A DNA stretch of 64,000 nt from Bacillus stratosphericus (GCF_020524495.1 NZ_JAIVLB010000008.1:41006-105005); one strand, 5' to 3'. Numbered from the stretch's first letter, positions 16,509 through 26,002 are shown. Notes: generated by a model from the letters alone, not told the origin. Translations and numbers: made by a program.

Positions 16509-16773
16509 TTGTCTAAGCTCAAAAATTTTGCGATAATACTTATTGAAAGTGCTTTCAATGAGTGCTCTCATGAACAATTGGGTGCGTTTCACTTGGGATT
16601 TAAGGCGATGAGCCAAACGAGAAGCGCTTCTGGGAGAAACGCAAAGCATAAGGGGATCTGATATAAGCAATGCTTTGGTGTGTTAAGATTAGGGGATCAT
16701 GGGGAGCTTCATCACTCCTCCATTGTTACGCATCCAAACCATACATAAAAAAAGCCTAGGGGTAGGCTTTTTT
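16509..16773 (+). ncRNA. Possible orphan small RNA or remnant transcript with operator-like palindrome
   Basis: A promoter-like pair TTGTCT (16509-16514), 17-nt spacer, GATAAT (16532-16537) is followed at the expected +1 by an 18-bp palindrome ATTGAAAG-TG-CTTTCAAT (16542-16559), resembling LacI-family/CcpA operators. About 190 nt later a strong terminator (16748-16773) occurs. No ORF with a ribosome site lies between, but a 12-bp palindrome AGAAGCGCTTCT does. Either a regulated small RNA or the control region left after loss of a gene. Confidence 0.4.
16748..16773 (+). terminator. Strong terminator without an assigned upstream gene
   Basis: AAAAAAGCCTA (16748-16758) / TAGGCTTTTTT (16763-16773), loop GGGG. 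It could work on both strands. Confidence 0.88.
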
Positions 16774-16884
16774 ATTTACCTTTCATTCATATAAAACAGT
16801 GATTGCTTGAACTGCATGTTCTAAAGCACCTAGCTAGGGCATATCCTCATCGTAAGTACAGTCATCAAGAAGGGGGATGCCTCA

Positions 16885-17751
16885 GTGTCAAAAAAACTAC
16901 TTGCACTCAATATAGATGGAACATTACTTCGTTCCAATGGAAAAATCCACTCCGCTACTAAAGAAGCTGTGGAATATGTAAAGAAAAAAGGGGTTTACGT
17001 GACGATTGTCACAAACCGGCATTTTCGATCAGCACAAAAAATTGCCAAGGCGTTGAAAATTCCAACTTCAACACTTGTGACACATAGTGGTGCATTTATC
17101 GCTGATAAACTCGATGAGCCGCTTCATGTGAAAAAATTAACGGAAGAAAAAACATTTAATCTTGTTCAAATTCTTGAAAGCTTTGATTGTAATGTGCGCT
17201 TGCTGCATGAAAAATTCTCTATCGGAAATCGAAAAAAAACACAGTCTCAACTTATGGGAAAAACGTTGATTCATCCGTCTGATCCGATCTTCTATCCCGT
17301 TCAATTTGTTGAATCATTAAGTGATATGCTTATGGATGAACCGGTCAGCACACCTGTGATTGAAGTGTATTCGACCGAAGAGCTTCAGCCTGAGATTCAC
17401 AAGACAATTCAACAAGCGTTTCCATCTGTTGACCTGATCAAAATCAGTCATGAGAAAATGAATATTGTTTGTAAAGGGGTTTCTAAAGAAACGGGACTTT
17501 CTCTTTTAACCTCAGCGTTAGGTTTTACATTAGAAGATACGGTCGTCATTGGCCACGGGATAGATGATATTCCAATGCTTGAATTAGTTGGTCTAGGTGT
17601 TGCTATGGGAAATGCACCTCATTCGGTCAAGCGTAAAGCCGATTGGGTGACACGTTCTCATGATGAACAGGGTGTCGCTTATATGATCAAAGAATACTTT
17701 AGAATGCAGCAAAGAGAAGGCTTTTTACATCAATTTGATATTAAACGATAA
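16885..17751 (+). CDS. yhaX: HAD-superfamily (Cof-type) protein lacking the catalytic nucleophile
   Basis: 288 residues from a GTG start with AGAAGGGGG upstream. Fold and length are those of Cof-type HAD phosphatases with a C2 cap (about 85-190). Motif I, normally DxDGT, reads N9-I-D11-G-T: the nucleophile is Asn. Motif IV, normally GDxxND, reads GHGIDD. The motif III lysine is kept (VSKETGLSLL). Phosphatase activity is therefore doubtful; a binding or regulatory role is more likely. As I recall B. subtilis YhaX also reads ALNIDG, so this would be a conserved trait, not decay. Confidence 0.88.
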   Translation: MSKKLLALNIDGTLLRSNGKIHSATKEAVEYVKKKGVYVTIVTNRHFRSAQKIAKALKIPTSTLVTHSGAFIADKLDEPLHVKKLTEEKTFNLVQILESFDCNVRLLHEKFSIGNRKKTQSQLMGKTLIHPSDPIFYPVQFVESLSDMLMDEPVSTPVIEVYSTEELQPEIHKTIQQAFPSVDLIKISHEKMNIVCKGVSKETGLSLLTSALGFTLEDTVVIGHGIDDIPMLELVGLGVAMGNAPHSVKRKADWVTRSHDEQGVAYMIKEYFRMQQREGFLHQFDIKR

Positions 17752-17757
17752 AACGGT

Positions 17758-17793
17758 GAAGGGCCCTGTCAATCATGAAATGACAGGGCCTTC
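17758..17793 (+). terminator. Hairpin after yhaX
   Basis: GAAGGGCCCTGTCA (17758-17771) / TGACAGGGCCTTC (17781-17793) with one bulged G; no clean T-run, so termination strength is uncertain. Confidence 0.6.
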
Positions 17794-17865
17794 GTCTGTT
17801 CTCTTCATTGCTTTCCCTAGATGAATTTTGTAAAATGAAACAAGTTTGAAGATAAAGGTGATACG

Positions 17866-19365
17866 ATGCGAATTTTAATCAAAGGGCTGTCTGATGAACG
17901 ATTTCATCGCCCGCTTGTCAATATAGCAAATTTATTTGAAGAAGATAGTGAAGTACAGTTTATTCCAGACGAACTGTATGATGGTCTAGTGATGGTACTT
18001 AGCTGGAAAGAGGAACATGGAATGGTTGAAGCATCTGGTCATATCGCGGGGTCAGACGTAAACAGTTGTTTTACAAGAGCTGTTCCAGAGGGTTTGAACG
18101 ACAAGGAACGCTGGAAGCAAATCAAAAACACGGTGCTGTCTGTTTATTTACACTTGCTTCAGGAACATACAGGAATCACGCAAAAATGGGGAATCCTCAC
18201 AGGAATACGTCCTACGAAATTACTTCATAAAATGCTCAGAGAAGCCATGACAAGGGAAGAGGCACATGCTGCATTAAAGCGTGATTATTTCATTCATGAT
18301 GAAAAAATCAATTTGATGCAGGAAATTGTCGACCGTCAAATACAAGCGATTCCAGATTTGTATGACCTTCAGCAGGAAGTGAGTATTTATATTGGTATTC
18401 CTTTCTGCCCAACGAAATGTGCTTATTGCACGTTCCCTGCTTATGCCATTAAAGGACAAGCTGGAAGAGTGGGGACGTTTCTTTTTGGGTTGCATTATGA
18501 GATGCAAAAAATAGGCTCATGGCTCAAAGAACATGGTGTTAAAGTAACGACCGTTTATTTTGGTGGGGGCACTCCGACGAGTATTACAGCGGAAGAAATG
18601 GATTTGCTGTATGAAGAAATGTATCGTTCTTTTCCTGATGTGAAACACATTAGGGAAATCACTGTAGAAGCTGGACGTCCTGATACCATTTCGCCTGATA
18701 AGCTAGAGGTGCTAAACCGCTACAATATTGACCGAATTAGCATTAATCCACAATCGTATGAGAATGAAACACTGAAAGCCATTGGCCGTCACCATAGTGT
18801 CGAAGAAACGATTGAAAAGTATCATTTATCAAGACAGTACGGGATGAATAATATTAACATGGACTTAATTATTGGTTTGCCGGGGGAAGGGCTGAAGGAA
18901 TTTCAGCACTCTTTGCAGCAGACTGAAGAACTAATGCCTGAATCTTTAACTGTGCATACACTCTCATTTAAAAGGGCGTCTGAAATGACACGCAATAAGG
19001 AGAAATATCAAGTGGCAGACCGACAGGAAATCATGCGTATGATGGATGAAGCGGTTGCTTGGACGAAAGCACATGAATATCATCCATATTATTTATATAG
19101 ACAAAAAAACATCTTGGGGAATCTCGAAAATGTCGGGTATTCATTAGATAGACAGGAAAGTTTGTATAATATCATCATTATGGAAGAAGTGCAGACGATC
19201 ATTGGAATTGGTTGCGGTGCGGCCAGTAAATTTATTGATCCACGATCAGGAAAAATTACGCAGTATGCCAATCCAAAAGATCCAAAATCGTATAATGATC
19301 GCTATGAGCACTATACGGAGGAGAAGATTCAATTCCTTGAGTCATTATTTATTTCTCACATTTAA
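17866..19365 (+). CDS. hemZ: Oxygen-independent coproporphyrinogen-III oxidase-like radical SAM protein
   Basis: 499 residues. A radical SAM core starts after an N-terminal region of about 165 residues; the iron-sulphur cluster cysteines are C181, C185 and C188 (CPTKCAYC). FGGGTPTS and VEAGRPDTI follow as in the HemN/HemZ group. HemZ in B. subtilis is linked to heme formation, mainly under low oxygen, though it may not be a true coproporphyrinogen dehydrogenase. Ribosome site AAAGGTGAT. The stop codon is next to the terminator stem. Confidence 0.92.
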   Translation: MRILIKGLSDERFHRPLVNIANLFEEDSEVQFIPDELYDGLVMVLSWKEEHGMVEASGHIAGSDVNSCFTRAVPEGLNDKERWKQIKNTVLSVYLHLLQEHTGITQKWGILTGIRPTKLLHKMLREAMTREEAHAALKRDYFIHDEKINLMQEIVDRQIQAIPDLYDLQQEVSIYIGIPFCPTKCAYCTFPAYAIKGQAGRVGTFLFGLHYEMQKIGSWLKEHGVKVTTVYFGGGTPTSITAEEMDLLYEEMYRSFPDVKHIREITVEAGRPDTISPDKLEVLNRYNIDRISINPQSYENETLKAIGRHHSVEETIEKYHLSRQYGMNNINMDLIIGLPGEGLKEFQHSLQQTEELMPESLTVHTLSFKRASEMTRNKEKYQVADRQEIMRMMDEAVAWTKAHEYHPYYLYRQKNILGNLENVGYSLDRQESLYNIIIMEEVQTIIGIGCGAASKFIDPRSGKITQYANPKDPKSYNDRYEHYTEEKIQFLESLFISHI

Positions 19366-19390
19366 ACACTGTGGTGACGCAGTGTTTTTT
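19364..19390 (+). terminator. Terminator of hemZ
   Basis: AAACACTG (19364-19371) / CAGTGTTT (19380-19387) followed by T. Confidence 0.88.
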
Positions 19391-19430
19391 TCATTTATAA
19401 AAGGGTATATAAAGGTTAAAGCAGGTGTAC

Positions 19431-19648
19431 ATATGGTTGTGTGATCGGAATTGGAACTGGGCCCTTCACATTTAGGATTACAGCGTTATTAGAGGAGTAT
19501 GAAGATATCACGTGCTATTTTTTGAACAGGAGTTCGAGTTTGCTTGGCATGCTGGTTAAATGAACTGATTTGCAAGTTTCCTTTCTAGCGGGCCTTGTGA
19601 CGATAGAAAATCCAAGGAGTAAATATACTTTTTTAATTATCAAAGAGG
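19431..19648 (+). pseudogene. Remnant of an L-lysine/L-ornithine N-hydroxylase (IucD/SidA type)
   Basis: Three short stretches in shifting frames line up in order with the N-terminus of siderophore-type amino-acid N-monooxygenases: VIGIGTGPFTFRITALLEEY (FAD-binding GxGxGPxxL), then FFEQEFEFAWHAG (family pattern F.WHPGM), then TDLQVSFLAGLVTIENPRS and KYTF(L)NY (family Q..FLKDLV....P.S.YSFLNYL). The rest of the about 430-residue enzyme is absent. It is a relic of a hydroxamate-siderophore or related pathway gene, not seen at this spot in B. subtilis as I recall it. Confidence 0.6.
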
Positions 19649-19796
19649 TTTCACAGATTCTAATAAATATATTTCTTTTTTCAACAATTACGCTTATTTT
19701 AGTATCAATTGATCTGAAATTTTTTGTTTAGAGGAAAAGGAATTGTTCGATGGAAAGGGAAGTAAGTCATAAGCTCAAAAAGAAAGAGGGGTATGG

Positions 19797-20570
19797 ATGA
19801 TGACATATATCAATTGTCAGTTAGACGGGGATATTTTTGAAATCATTTTCAATAGGCCGGAAGCTTATAATGCATTTCATGTTGATATGTTTGCAGAACT
19901 TAAGGAGGCGTGTGATACAGCAAGTGAAAGCAGTGCAAAAATCGTTGTGCTGAAGGGAATGGGAAAAGGGTTTTCAGCAGGCGGAGATATTGGAATGATG
20001 CTGAAACAAGATCGCGAGGAAGATTTCCATCGTGTGATGGATTTAATCGAAGGGATTACACTTTCTCTAGCCCGTATGAAAAAAGTGACGATCGCGCTTG
20101 TTCACGGGGCGGCGGCTGGTCTTGCTTTTAGCTTTGCTCTAAGCTGTGACTATTTGTTTATACATCAGAAGGCAAAACTAGCCTTGAATTTTAATGGAAT
20201 AGGGTTAATTCCAGATGGCGGAGGACATTTTTTCCTCACTAAAAGAGTAAGCGAACAAACCGCCAAACAATTAATTTGGAGCGGACAAAAGCTGTCGGCT
20301 GATGAAGCGCTAAAGCTGGGTCTCGCAGACGGCGTGTTTCAAGAAGAGGTTGATATGTATCAAAAAGCTTGTGTGAAGCCATTTGTCAACATGCCGCTTC
20401 AAGCATTTATTGAAACAAAGATGATCTATTTTCAGCAGTCAGAATCACAACTGTTAGCAGTTCTTCAAAAGGAACGAGCAGCGCAGGCAAGACTCAGACA
20501 AAGTCATGATCATAGGGAAGGCATCCAAGCCTTTTTAGAAAAAAGACGACCTGTGTTTCATCAAGTATAA
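19797..20570 (+). CDS. yhaR: Enoyl-CoA hydratase/isomerase family protein
   Basis: 257 residues of crotonase fold. Seen: FSAGGDIGMM (first oxyanion-hole segment, about 59-68), HGAAAGLAFSFALSCDY (second segment, about 103-119), and GLIPDGGGHFF in place of the usual GLIP.AGG. Members hydrate or isomerise acyl-CoAs; the exact substrate cannot be read off. Two adjacent ATGs follow a GAGGGG ribosome site; the first is taken. Upstream neighbours in B. subtilis (khtSTU) are missing here. Confidence 0.88.
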   Translation: MMTYINCQLDGDIFEIIFNRPEAYNAFHVDMFAELKEACDTASESSAKIVVLKGMGKGFSAGGDIGMMLKQDREEDFHRVMDLIEGITLSLARMKKVTIALVHGAAAGLAFSFALSCDYLFIHQKAKLALNFNGIGLIPDGGGHFFLTKRVSEQTAKQLIWSGQKLSADEALKLGLADGVFQEEVDMYQKACVKPFVNMPLQAFIETKMIYFQQSESQLLAVLQKERAAQARLRQSHDHREGIQAFLEKRRPVFHQV

Positions 20571-20581
20571 ACGAATGTAAG

Positions 20582-20602
20582 GCCGGCGAGTGCCGGCTTT
20601 TT
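20582..20602 (+). terminator. Terminator of yhaR
   Basis: GCCGGC (20582-20587) / GCCGGC (20592-20597) followed by TTTTT; the next gene converges on it. Confidence 0.85.
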
Positions 20603-20789
20603 AACGTTCAAATAAAAGAAGCTTGCCTGCATCATCAACGAGCCGATGAGAATGCTTCGTGTATTGTTGTTCGATTAGGCGATGACGTCCTAATTCCTTT
20701 GCCTTTTCATCACTATCCGTGGTGATTTTTTCATTTATTAAGGTCTCACCTGACCGATCAAATACGGTCAAAAAGTATGTCTTCTCCAT
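20601..20789 (-). CDS. Small YhzD-like protein (62 aa)
   Basis: 62 residues beginning MEKTYFLTVFDRSGE, with a central GRHRLIEQQ segment and ending AGKLLLFER. It looks like the short Bacillus YhzD-like family of unknown function (two strands, a helix, two strands). Ribosome site GAGGAAGATGAG lies before the ATG. It stands between the converging yhaR and the diverging yhaO. Confidence in the family name is moderate. Confidence 0.65.
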   Translation of the reverse strand: MEKTYFLTVFDRSGETLINEKITTDSDEKAKELGRHRLIEQQYTKHSHRLVDDAGKLLLFER

Positions 20790-20960
20790 TTCTCATCTTC
20801 CTCTCTTCTGTTTTTTAATGTAATTAAACAAAGAGTAAGGCAAAACCTCTTTTTTTCCTTCAAAAATGTGTTTTTTAGAATCAGAGCGATAGAACGTGCA
20901 TTCGTAAAAATAGCATGATAAAATATGGACAACTACAGTATCGTAGAAGGAGATAGACGT

Positions 20961-22175
20961 TTGACTAAGCTCACCTTTATTCACGCCGCAGACCTTCATT
21001 TAGATAGTCCGTTTACGGGAATATCGAAAATACCAAGCCAAATATTTAAGAGGTTGAAAGATAGTACATTTCAAAGTGCCAAGAACATGTTTGATCTTGC
21101 CATTGGTCGAGCAGTAGACTTTGTGCTGCTGAGCGGAGATTTATTTGACGAATCAAATCGCAGCCTGAAAGCACAGCTTTTCTTAAGAAATCAGTTTTTA
21201 AGGCTGCAAACACATGGGATCGAAGCTTTTATTATTTATGGTAACCATGATCATTTAGGTGGTGAATGGACACCAATTGAGTGGCCAGAGAATGTCCACG
21301 TTTTTTCGAGCAGTACACCAAGTGAACAATCCTTTTATAGAGGAGAGCAGCTTGTCGCAAGTATTTATGGATTTAGTTACAAAGAGCGAGCTGTGTATGA
21401 AAATATGACGTCTCATTACATCAAAACGACAGATGCTGCTTACCAAATTGCGATGCTTCACGGCACATTAGCGGGACAAGAAGGACATGATGCGTATGCA
21501 CCATTTCAGCTTCAGCAGCTCCTTTCTCAGGATTTCGATTATTGGGCGCTTGGACATATTCATAAGAGGGCCCTTCTACATGAAGACCCATTGATTATTT
21601 ACCCTGGCAACATGCAGGGAAGACATATAAAAGAAACAGGAGAGAAAGGCTGTTACTTCGTTCACCTATCCGATACTTCTGAGACAGCGGAGTTTATTGG
21701 CTGTGCTGATGTCATCTTTGAGACATTGACAATAAACATCACAGAAACGGCTCATATGACGGATCTTGTAACGCTTGTGGAAAAAAAGATCTGTGAGCTG
21801 AAAGAGCGGGGCGTTCCTCATTTTGTGAAAATTAAATTGATTGGTGATGCACCAGCTTATTTTGAGCTTGCGCAGCTAGAGGTGCTAGAGGAGCTGCTGG
21901 CTGTTCTTCATGAGCAGGAAGAAGATGAAGACGTGTTTGTTTGGGTGATGTCTATTGATTGTCGTACAAACGAGGATGTTGTCTATCCAGAAGATTCCTT
22001 TTTAAAGGAACTCACATCAGAAATTGCCCAGTTTGAGGCGTATGAAGAGCTGCTCTCACCGATCAAGCGTCATCCAACCTATAGGAAGTCAGGAAAAGCC
22101 CTCACAAAAGAGGATGAAGGGGATATAAAAGAAGAAGCGCAAAGGTTGCTGACAGAACAGCTAAAGCAATTATGA
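20961..22175 (+). CDS. yhaO: Metallophosphoesterase/SbcD-like nuclease subunit YhaO
   Basis: 404 residues from the TTG at 20961, chosen because AGGAG is 8 nt upstream and the product then begins MTKLTFIHAADLHLDSPF, as SbcD/Mre11 proteins do. Metal motifs: HAADLHLD, LSGDLFDE, YGNHDHLG, MLHGTLAG and ALGHIHKR in order. The family cuts DNA ends with an SMC-like ATPase partner, here YhaN, 16 nt downstream. The pair resembles Mre11-Rad50. A DNA-repair or phage-related role is likely but not shown for these genes. Confidence 0.88.
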   Translation: MTKLTFIHAADLHLDSPFTGISKIPSQIFKRLKDSTFQSAKNMFDLAIGRAVDFVLLSGDLFDESNRSLKAQLFLRNQFLRLQTHGIEAFIIYGNHDHLGGEWTPIEWPENVHVFSSSTPSEQSFYRGEQLVASIYGFSYKERAVYENMTSHYIKTTDAAYQIAMLHGTLAGQEGHDAYAPFQLQQLLSQDFDYWALGHIHKRALLHEDPLIIYPGNMQGRHIKETGEKGCYFVHLSDTSETAEFIGCADVIFETLTINITETAHMTDLVTLVEKKICELKERGVPHFVKIKLIGDAPAYFELAQLEVLEELLAVLHEQEEDEDVFVWVMSIDCRTNEDVVYPEDSFLKELTSEIAQFEAYEELLSPIKRHPTYRKSGKALTKEDEGDIKEEAQRLLTEQLKQL

Positions 22176-22191
22176 GAAAAGGAGAGGCATA

Positions 22192-24981
22192 ATGAAAATA
22201 CGTTCACTCCATATTGCGAATTTCGGGAAATTTTCCAATCGAACCTTTCACTTTTCTAGTGACGGTTTTCAGCTCGTTTATGGTCTGAATGAATCGGGGA
22301 AAACGACATTGAAGGCATTTATTGAATCGATGTTATTTGGTTTTTCGAAAAGCAAAATGTATAAGTTAAAGCAGGGATCATTTTATGGCGGCTTCCTCAC
22401 TTGTTTAGATGATGAGTTAGGTGTCATTCATATTGAAAGAACGTCCGATCGAGGCGGTCAAGCACAGGTGTTGCTACCGAATGGTGAAGTAAAAGACGAA
22501 GCTTTTCTGTGCACTATTTTAAAGGGAACGGACCGCAGATTATTCCAGTCGATTTATTCATTTGATGTGTTTGGACTGCAAAATGTTCAAGCCTTAAACC
22601 AAGACCAAATTGGTGAGTTTCTTCTCTTTTCCAGTTTATTTGGCTCAGATGCGGCCTCCAAGATGGATAGCAGGCTTCTAAAGCAGCAGGAGCAGCTTTT
22701 TAAACCCAATGGACGCAAGCCCGAATTAAACCAACAGCTTAATCGTATAAAAGAGCTTACAGGCGAGCTGAAACAGGCCAAATTGATAGCATGGCGTTAT
22801 GCTGAAAAGAAACGGGAACAAGCCCAATTAACAGAGGGGATAGAAGAGCTTCAACAAGAAATAAAGCATGTAGAAGAAGATATTCAACAATTGAATGAAC
22901 ATATTCGCCTTTATCCTTTGATAGAGAAAAAGGTGGAGTTAAAAAAAGAATTAGGGCGTTATCCAAAGCGAGTCAAACAGTTTAGACAAGAAACCGAGCA
23001 TGAACTCGATAAATTAGAATCGCACCTTCACCCGAAGAAGGCTCAATTGACAGCACTGAAGCAGAAATTAGATCACTTGCAAACATCACTAGGGCAAGTT
23101 CAACCACTCTATGACAAGGATACGTTCATGGAGATGAAGCGTCTCATTAATGAGTCCTTTGATGATGAGCTTGTGACGAAGCGCTTAGCAGAAGGTAAAG
23201 CAGAAAGTCATTTATTAAAACAAAAAATAGAAGAAGCGACAGCGAAGCTGAAGTGGCAGCGTCCCATCAGGCTGGATCAGATCGATGATTCACTAGATTT
23301 TGAGTGGGAATTAAAGGAGGCTGTCAGCCAATACGTTCGTTTAATGGATAGAAAGGCACAACTAGACGAACGCTTTGATCACGCAAGACATGAGTTAGAA
23401 GAAGCGGAAACCGCTCTAAAAGGATTAAAGGATCAGCAAGTCAGGCAGCAGGGTGCAGAAGATGTCAGAGGAACAAGAGCCAAAGAGAAACAAGTTCATT
23501 ATCGAACGTGGTTATTCCCGCTGATGTTTTTGTTTGATGCTGTAATTCTGCTCATCTTATTCTTTTTAGCAGAGTGGTGGGTGACTTTGCTGTTTGCAGG
23601 GTTTTCTGTTTTTGTCTTCACAGCATTTTCTCCATTACTTAAAAATACAAAGATGAGCCATGGAGGAAGAAGCGAAAATCATGATTATTTTCAAATTCAA
23701 GCAGCTTCAGCTGAAACGCTTGTGAGGCAAAAGGAACTTCTGTACGAAAGAATCATAAGGCAATATGAAGACTGGGAGCGAGAGCTAGAACCTGTTCAGC
23801 AGCACGTAGAGGAAATGAAAAGCCAGCTAGGCTTGTCCTCAGAGCTTTCTTTTCTCGTAGAAGCCTTTCATATCCTGAAACAATTAAAAACGAATTCAGC
23901 GGCATATGAGGCGCTTGCTCAAGAAATAGAAGCGCTTACTCATCAGCAATCAAACTATAAGCAAAGAGTGTCAGCGTTAAGCAGCCGCCATCTCCAAAGT
24001 AAAGAAGGAACCTTTCAAGAAAGCATCTCAGCCTTTCAGGAAGTATTGAAAGATGAGGCAAAAAGAGAAAAAGAACGTCAGACATTGAATGTATCCATTC
24101 AACATGTAAAACAGCAGCTGACAACGCTAGAAGGAGAAATCCAATATTACGAAAAACAAACAGGCGAGCTCTTTTGTCAAGTAGAAGCAGAATCAAAAGA
24201 AGATTACCATTTACTTTCTCATCTATCTAAAGAATACCGGGAGCAGCTGTACAACTTGCAGCAGCTAAATCAAGAGCTGCATAGAAGCGGTGTTTTTGAT
24301 GAAGAAGAATGGATTACTCGTAAAGGATTGCGCAGCCTTGAGGAAGAGTGTGCAGAAGCGAAAAAGCGTCTACATGACATTCAACAGAATTTGACCAATA
24401 TGGAGAAACGCTCAGCAGAACAAGCAGTGGAAATTCGGCAAATGGAAGCTTCAGGTACGGTGTCTGATTTGACTCATCAGCTTGCAGTAGAGCAGGAGCA
24501 TGCGAAGCACCTTGTGAAAAAATGGGCGGGAATCCAGCTTGTTCGCTTCGTTATTCGTGAAAAATTGAATGAACATAAAGAAACAAGGCTGCCAGCACTG
24601 CTTCATACAGCTTCCAGCTTTCTTCAGCCGTTAACGAATGATCGATATGAAACGATCTTGTTTTCAACAGAAGATGACCGGCTGATTGTGAAAAGGATGG
24701 ATGGACGAATATTCCGACCAGAAGAGCTTTCACAGGCAACATGTGAACAAATTTATCTCGCGATTCGTTTTGCGCTCGCTTTGTCTCACCAGCAAGATTG
24801 TCACCTTCCGTTTATGATGGACGACAGTTTCGTACATTTTGATCATGTTCGTCTAGGACGAGTGCTGGAGATGATGAATGAACTGACTTGTTTTGAGACA
24901 CAACTGTTTTATTTCACTTGTCATCATCATATGAAACAAGCAGCAGTAGGTGGCCAGGTTACGAGTTTAGCAGTTGAATGA
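22192..24981 (+). CDS. yhaN: SbcC/Rad50-like ATPase YhaN
   Basis: 929 residues. Walker A GLNESGKT (31-38), long coiled coils (about 190-430 and 500-800), and the C-terminal half-site with LSQATCEQIYLAIRFAL (signature) and FMMDDSF (Walker B, about 873-880). Unusual for the family are two hydrophobic helices in the middle (about 443-483: LFPLMFLFDAVILLILFFLA... WWVTLLFAGFSVFVFTAF), which suggest membrane attachment at the coiled-coil apex, as I recall for B. subtilis YhaN. Partner of yhaO directly upstream. Ribosome site AAAGGAGAGGC. Confidence 0.9.
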   Translation: MKIRSLHIANFGKFSNRTFHFSSDGFQLVYGLNESGKTTLKAFIESMLFGFSKSKMYKLKQGSFYGGFLTCLDDELGVIHIERTSDRGGQAQVLLPNGEVKDEAFLCTILKGTDRRLFQSIYSFDVFGLQNVQALNQDQIGEFLLFSSLFGSDAASKMDSRLLKQQEQLFKPNGRKPELNQQLNRIKELTGELKQAKLIAWRYAEKKREQAQLTEGIEELQQEIKHVEEDIQQLNEHIRLYPLIEKKVELKKELGRYPKRVKQFRQETEHELDKLESHLHPKKAQLTALKQKLDHLQTSLGQVQPLYDKDTFMEMKRLINESFDDELVTKRLAEGKAESHLLKQKIEEATAKLKWQRPIRLDQIDDSLDFEWELKEAVSQYVRLMDRKAQLDERFDHARHELEEAETALKGLKDQQVRQQGAEDVRGTRAKEKQVHYRTWLFPLMFLFDAVILLILFFLAEWWVTLLFAGFSVFVFTAFSPLLKNTKMSHGGRSENHDYFQIQAASAETLVRQKELLYERIIRQYEDWERELEPVQQHVEEMKSQLGLSSELSFLVEAFHILKQLKTNSAAYEALAQEIEALTHQQSNYKQRVSALSSRHLQSKEGTFQESISAFQEVLKDEAKREKERQTLNVSIQHVKQQLTTLEGEIQYYEKQTGELFCQVEAESKEDYHLLSHLSKEYREQLYNLQQLNQELHRSGVFDEEEWITRKGLRSLEEECAEAKKRLHDIQQNLTNMEKRSAEQAVEIRQMEASGTVSDLTHQLAVEQEHAKHLVKKWAGIQLVRFVIREKLNEHKETRLPALLHTASSFLQPLTNDRYETILFSTEDDRLIVKRMDGRIFRPEELSQATCEQIYLAIRFALALSHQQDCHLPFMMDDSFVHFDHVRLGRVLEMMNELTCFETQLFYFTCHHHMKQAAVGGQVTSLAVE

Positions 24982-25008
24982 TTTACAAATAATGACTTAT
25001 GTTATACT
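24982..25008 (+). promoter_or_regulatory. Extended -10 promoter of yhaM
   Basis: TTTACA (24982-24987), 15-nt spacer, TATACT (25003-25008) with TG at 25000-25001; 36 nt before the yhaM start. Confidence 0.6.
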
Positions 25009-25043
25009 TAAATAAGCAGAAACATGGAAGGAGCTTTTATTGA

Positions 25044-25991
25044 ATGGCTAAAGGGATTATGACCTATGATGTCGGCGAACAAGTTGACCTGCATTTATTA
25101 ATTAAATCATCTACTAAAGGTATTGCGAGCAATGGCAAACCATTTTTAACGTTAATTCTTCAAGATCAAAGTGGAGATATTGAGGCGAAGCTGTGGGATG
25201 CAAAGCAGACTGATGAACTTACATATGCACCACAAACAATCGTGAAGATAGTAGGTGACATTCATCATTATCGCGGGAGGAATCAGCTGAAGCTTAGGAA
25301 TATACGCCCTGTTGCTGAAAACGAGCAAATTCGAATTGATGATTTTTTAGAAACAGCTCCTATTCCAAAACATGATATGATGGATACGATTATGCAATAT
25401 ATCTTTGATATGAAAAACCCTAATATTCAGCGTGTCACAAGACATCTGATCAAAAAATATGGACAGGAATTTGCTGATTATCCAGCAGCTACAAAAAATC
25501 ATCATGAATTTGTCTCTGGTCTTGCCTATCACGTAGTGTCCATGCTTCATTTAGCGAAATCAATCGTTGACCTATATCCATCATTAGATCGAGATCTTTT
25601 ATACTCAGGAATCATTCTACATGATTTAGGGAAAGTCAAAGAGCTTTCGGGTCCAGTCTCCACCACATATACAGTCGAAGGGAACTTAATTGGACATATT
25701 TCCATTATGGTGACAGAAATTGCGAAAGCCGCAGAAGAGCTGGGAATTGATTCAGAAGAAATTCTGATTTTACAGCACTTAGTACTGAGTCATCATGGAA
25801 AAGGGGAGTGGGGAAGTCCTAAACCACCAATGGTGAAGGAAGCCGAAATTCTCCACTATATTGATAATTTAGATGCGAAAATGAACATGATGGATCGTGC
25901 CCTTGAACATGTGAAGCCAGGAGAATATACAGAACGTATTTTTGCATTAGAGAATCGTTCGTTTTATAAACCAACCTTTCATCATAAATAA
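25044..25991 (+). CDS. yhaM: 3'-5' exoribonuclease YhaM
   Basis: 315 residues: an N-terminal OB-fold nucleic-acid-binding domain (about 10-90) and an HD metal-dependent domain with H193-D194 in ILHDLGK and a later HH in [13 protein letters not shown]. YhaM of B. subtilis removes short 3' tails of RNA left by terminators and also degrades single-stranded DNA. It follows yhaN with 62 nt that include its own promoter. Ribosome site GGAAGGAG. A terminator follows. Confidence 0.95.
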   Translation: MAKGIMTYDVGEQVDLHLLIKSSTKGIASNGKPFLTLILQDQSGDIEAKLWDAKQTDELTYAPQTIVKIVGDIHHYRGRNQLKLRNIRPVAENEQIRIDDFLETAPIPKHDMMDTIMQYIFDMKNPNIQRVTRHLIKKYGQEFADYPAATKNHHEFVSGLAYHVVSMLHLAKSIVDLYPSLDRDLLYSGIILHDLGKVKELSGPVSTTYTVEGNLIGHISIMVTEIAKAAEELGIDSEEILILQHLVLSHHGKGEWGSPKPPMVKEAEILHYIDNLDAKMNMMDRALEHVKPGEYTERIFALENRSFYKPTFHHK

Positions 25992-26002
25992 GAATGTCAA
26001 AG

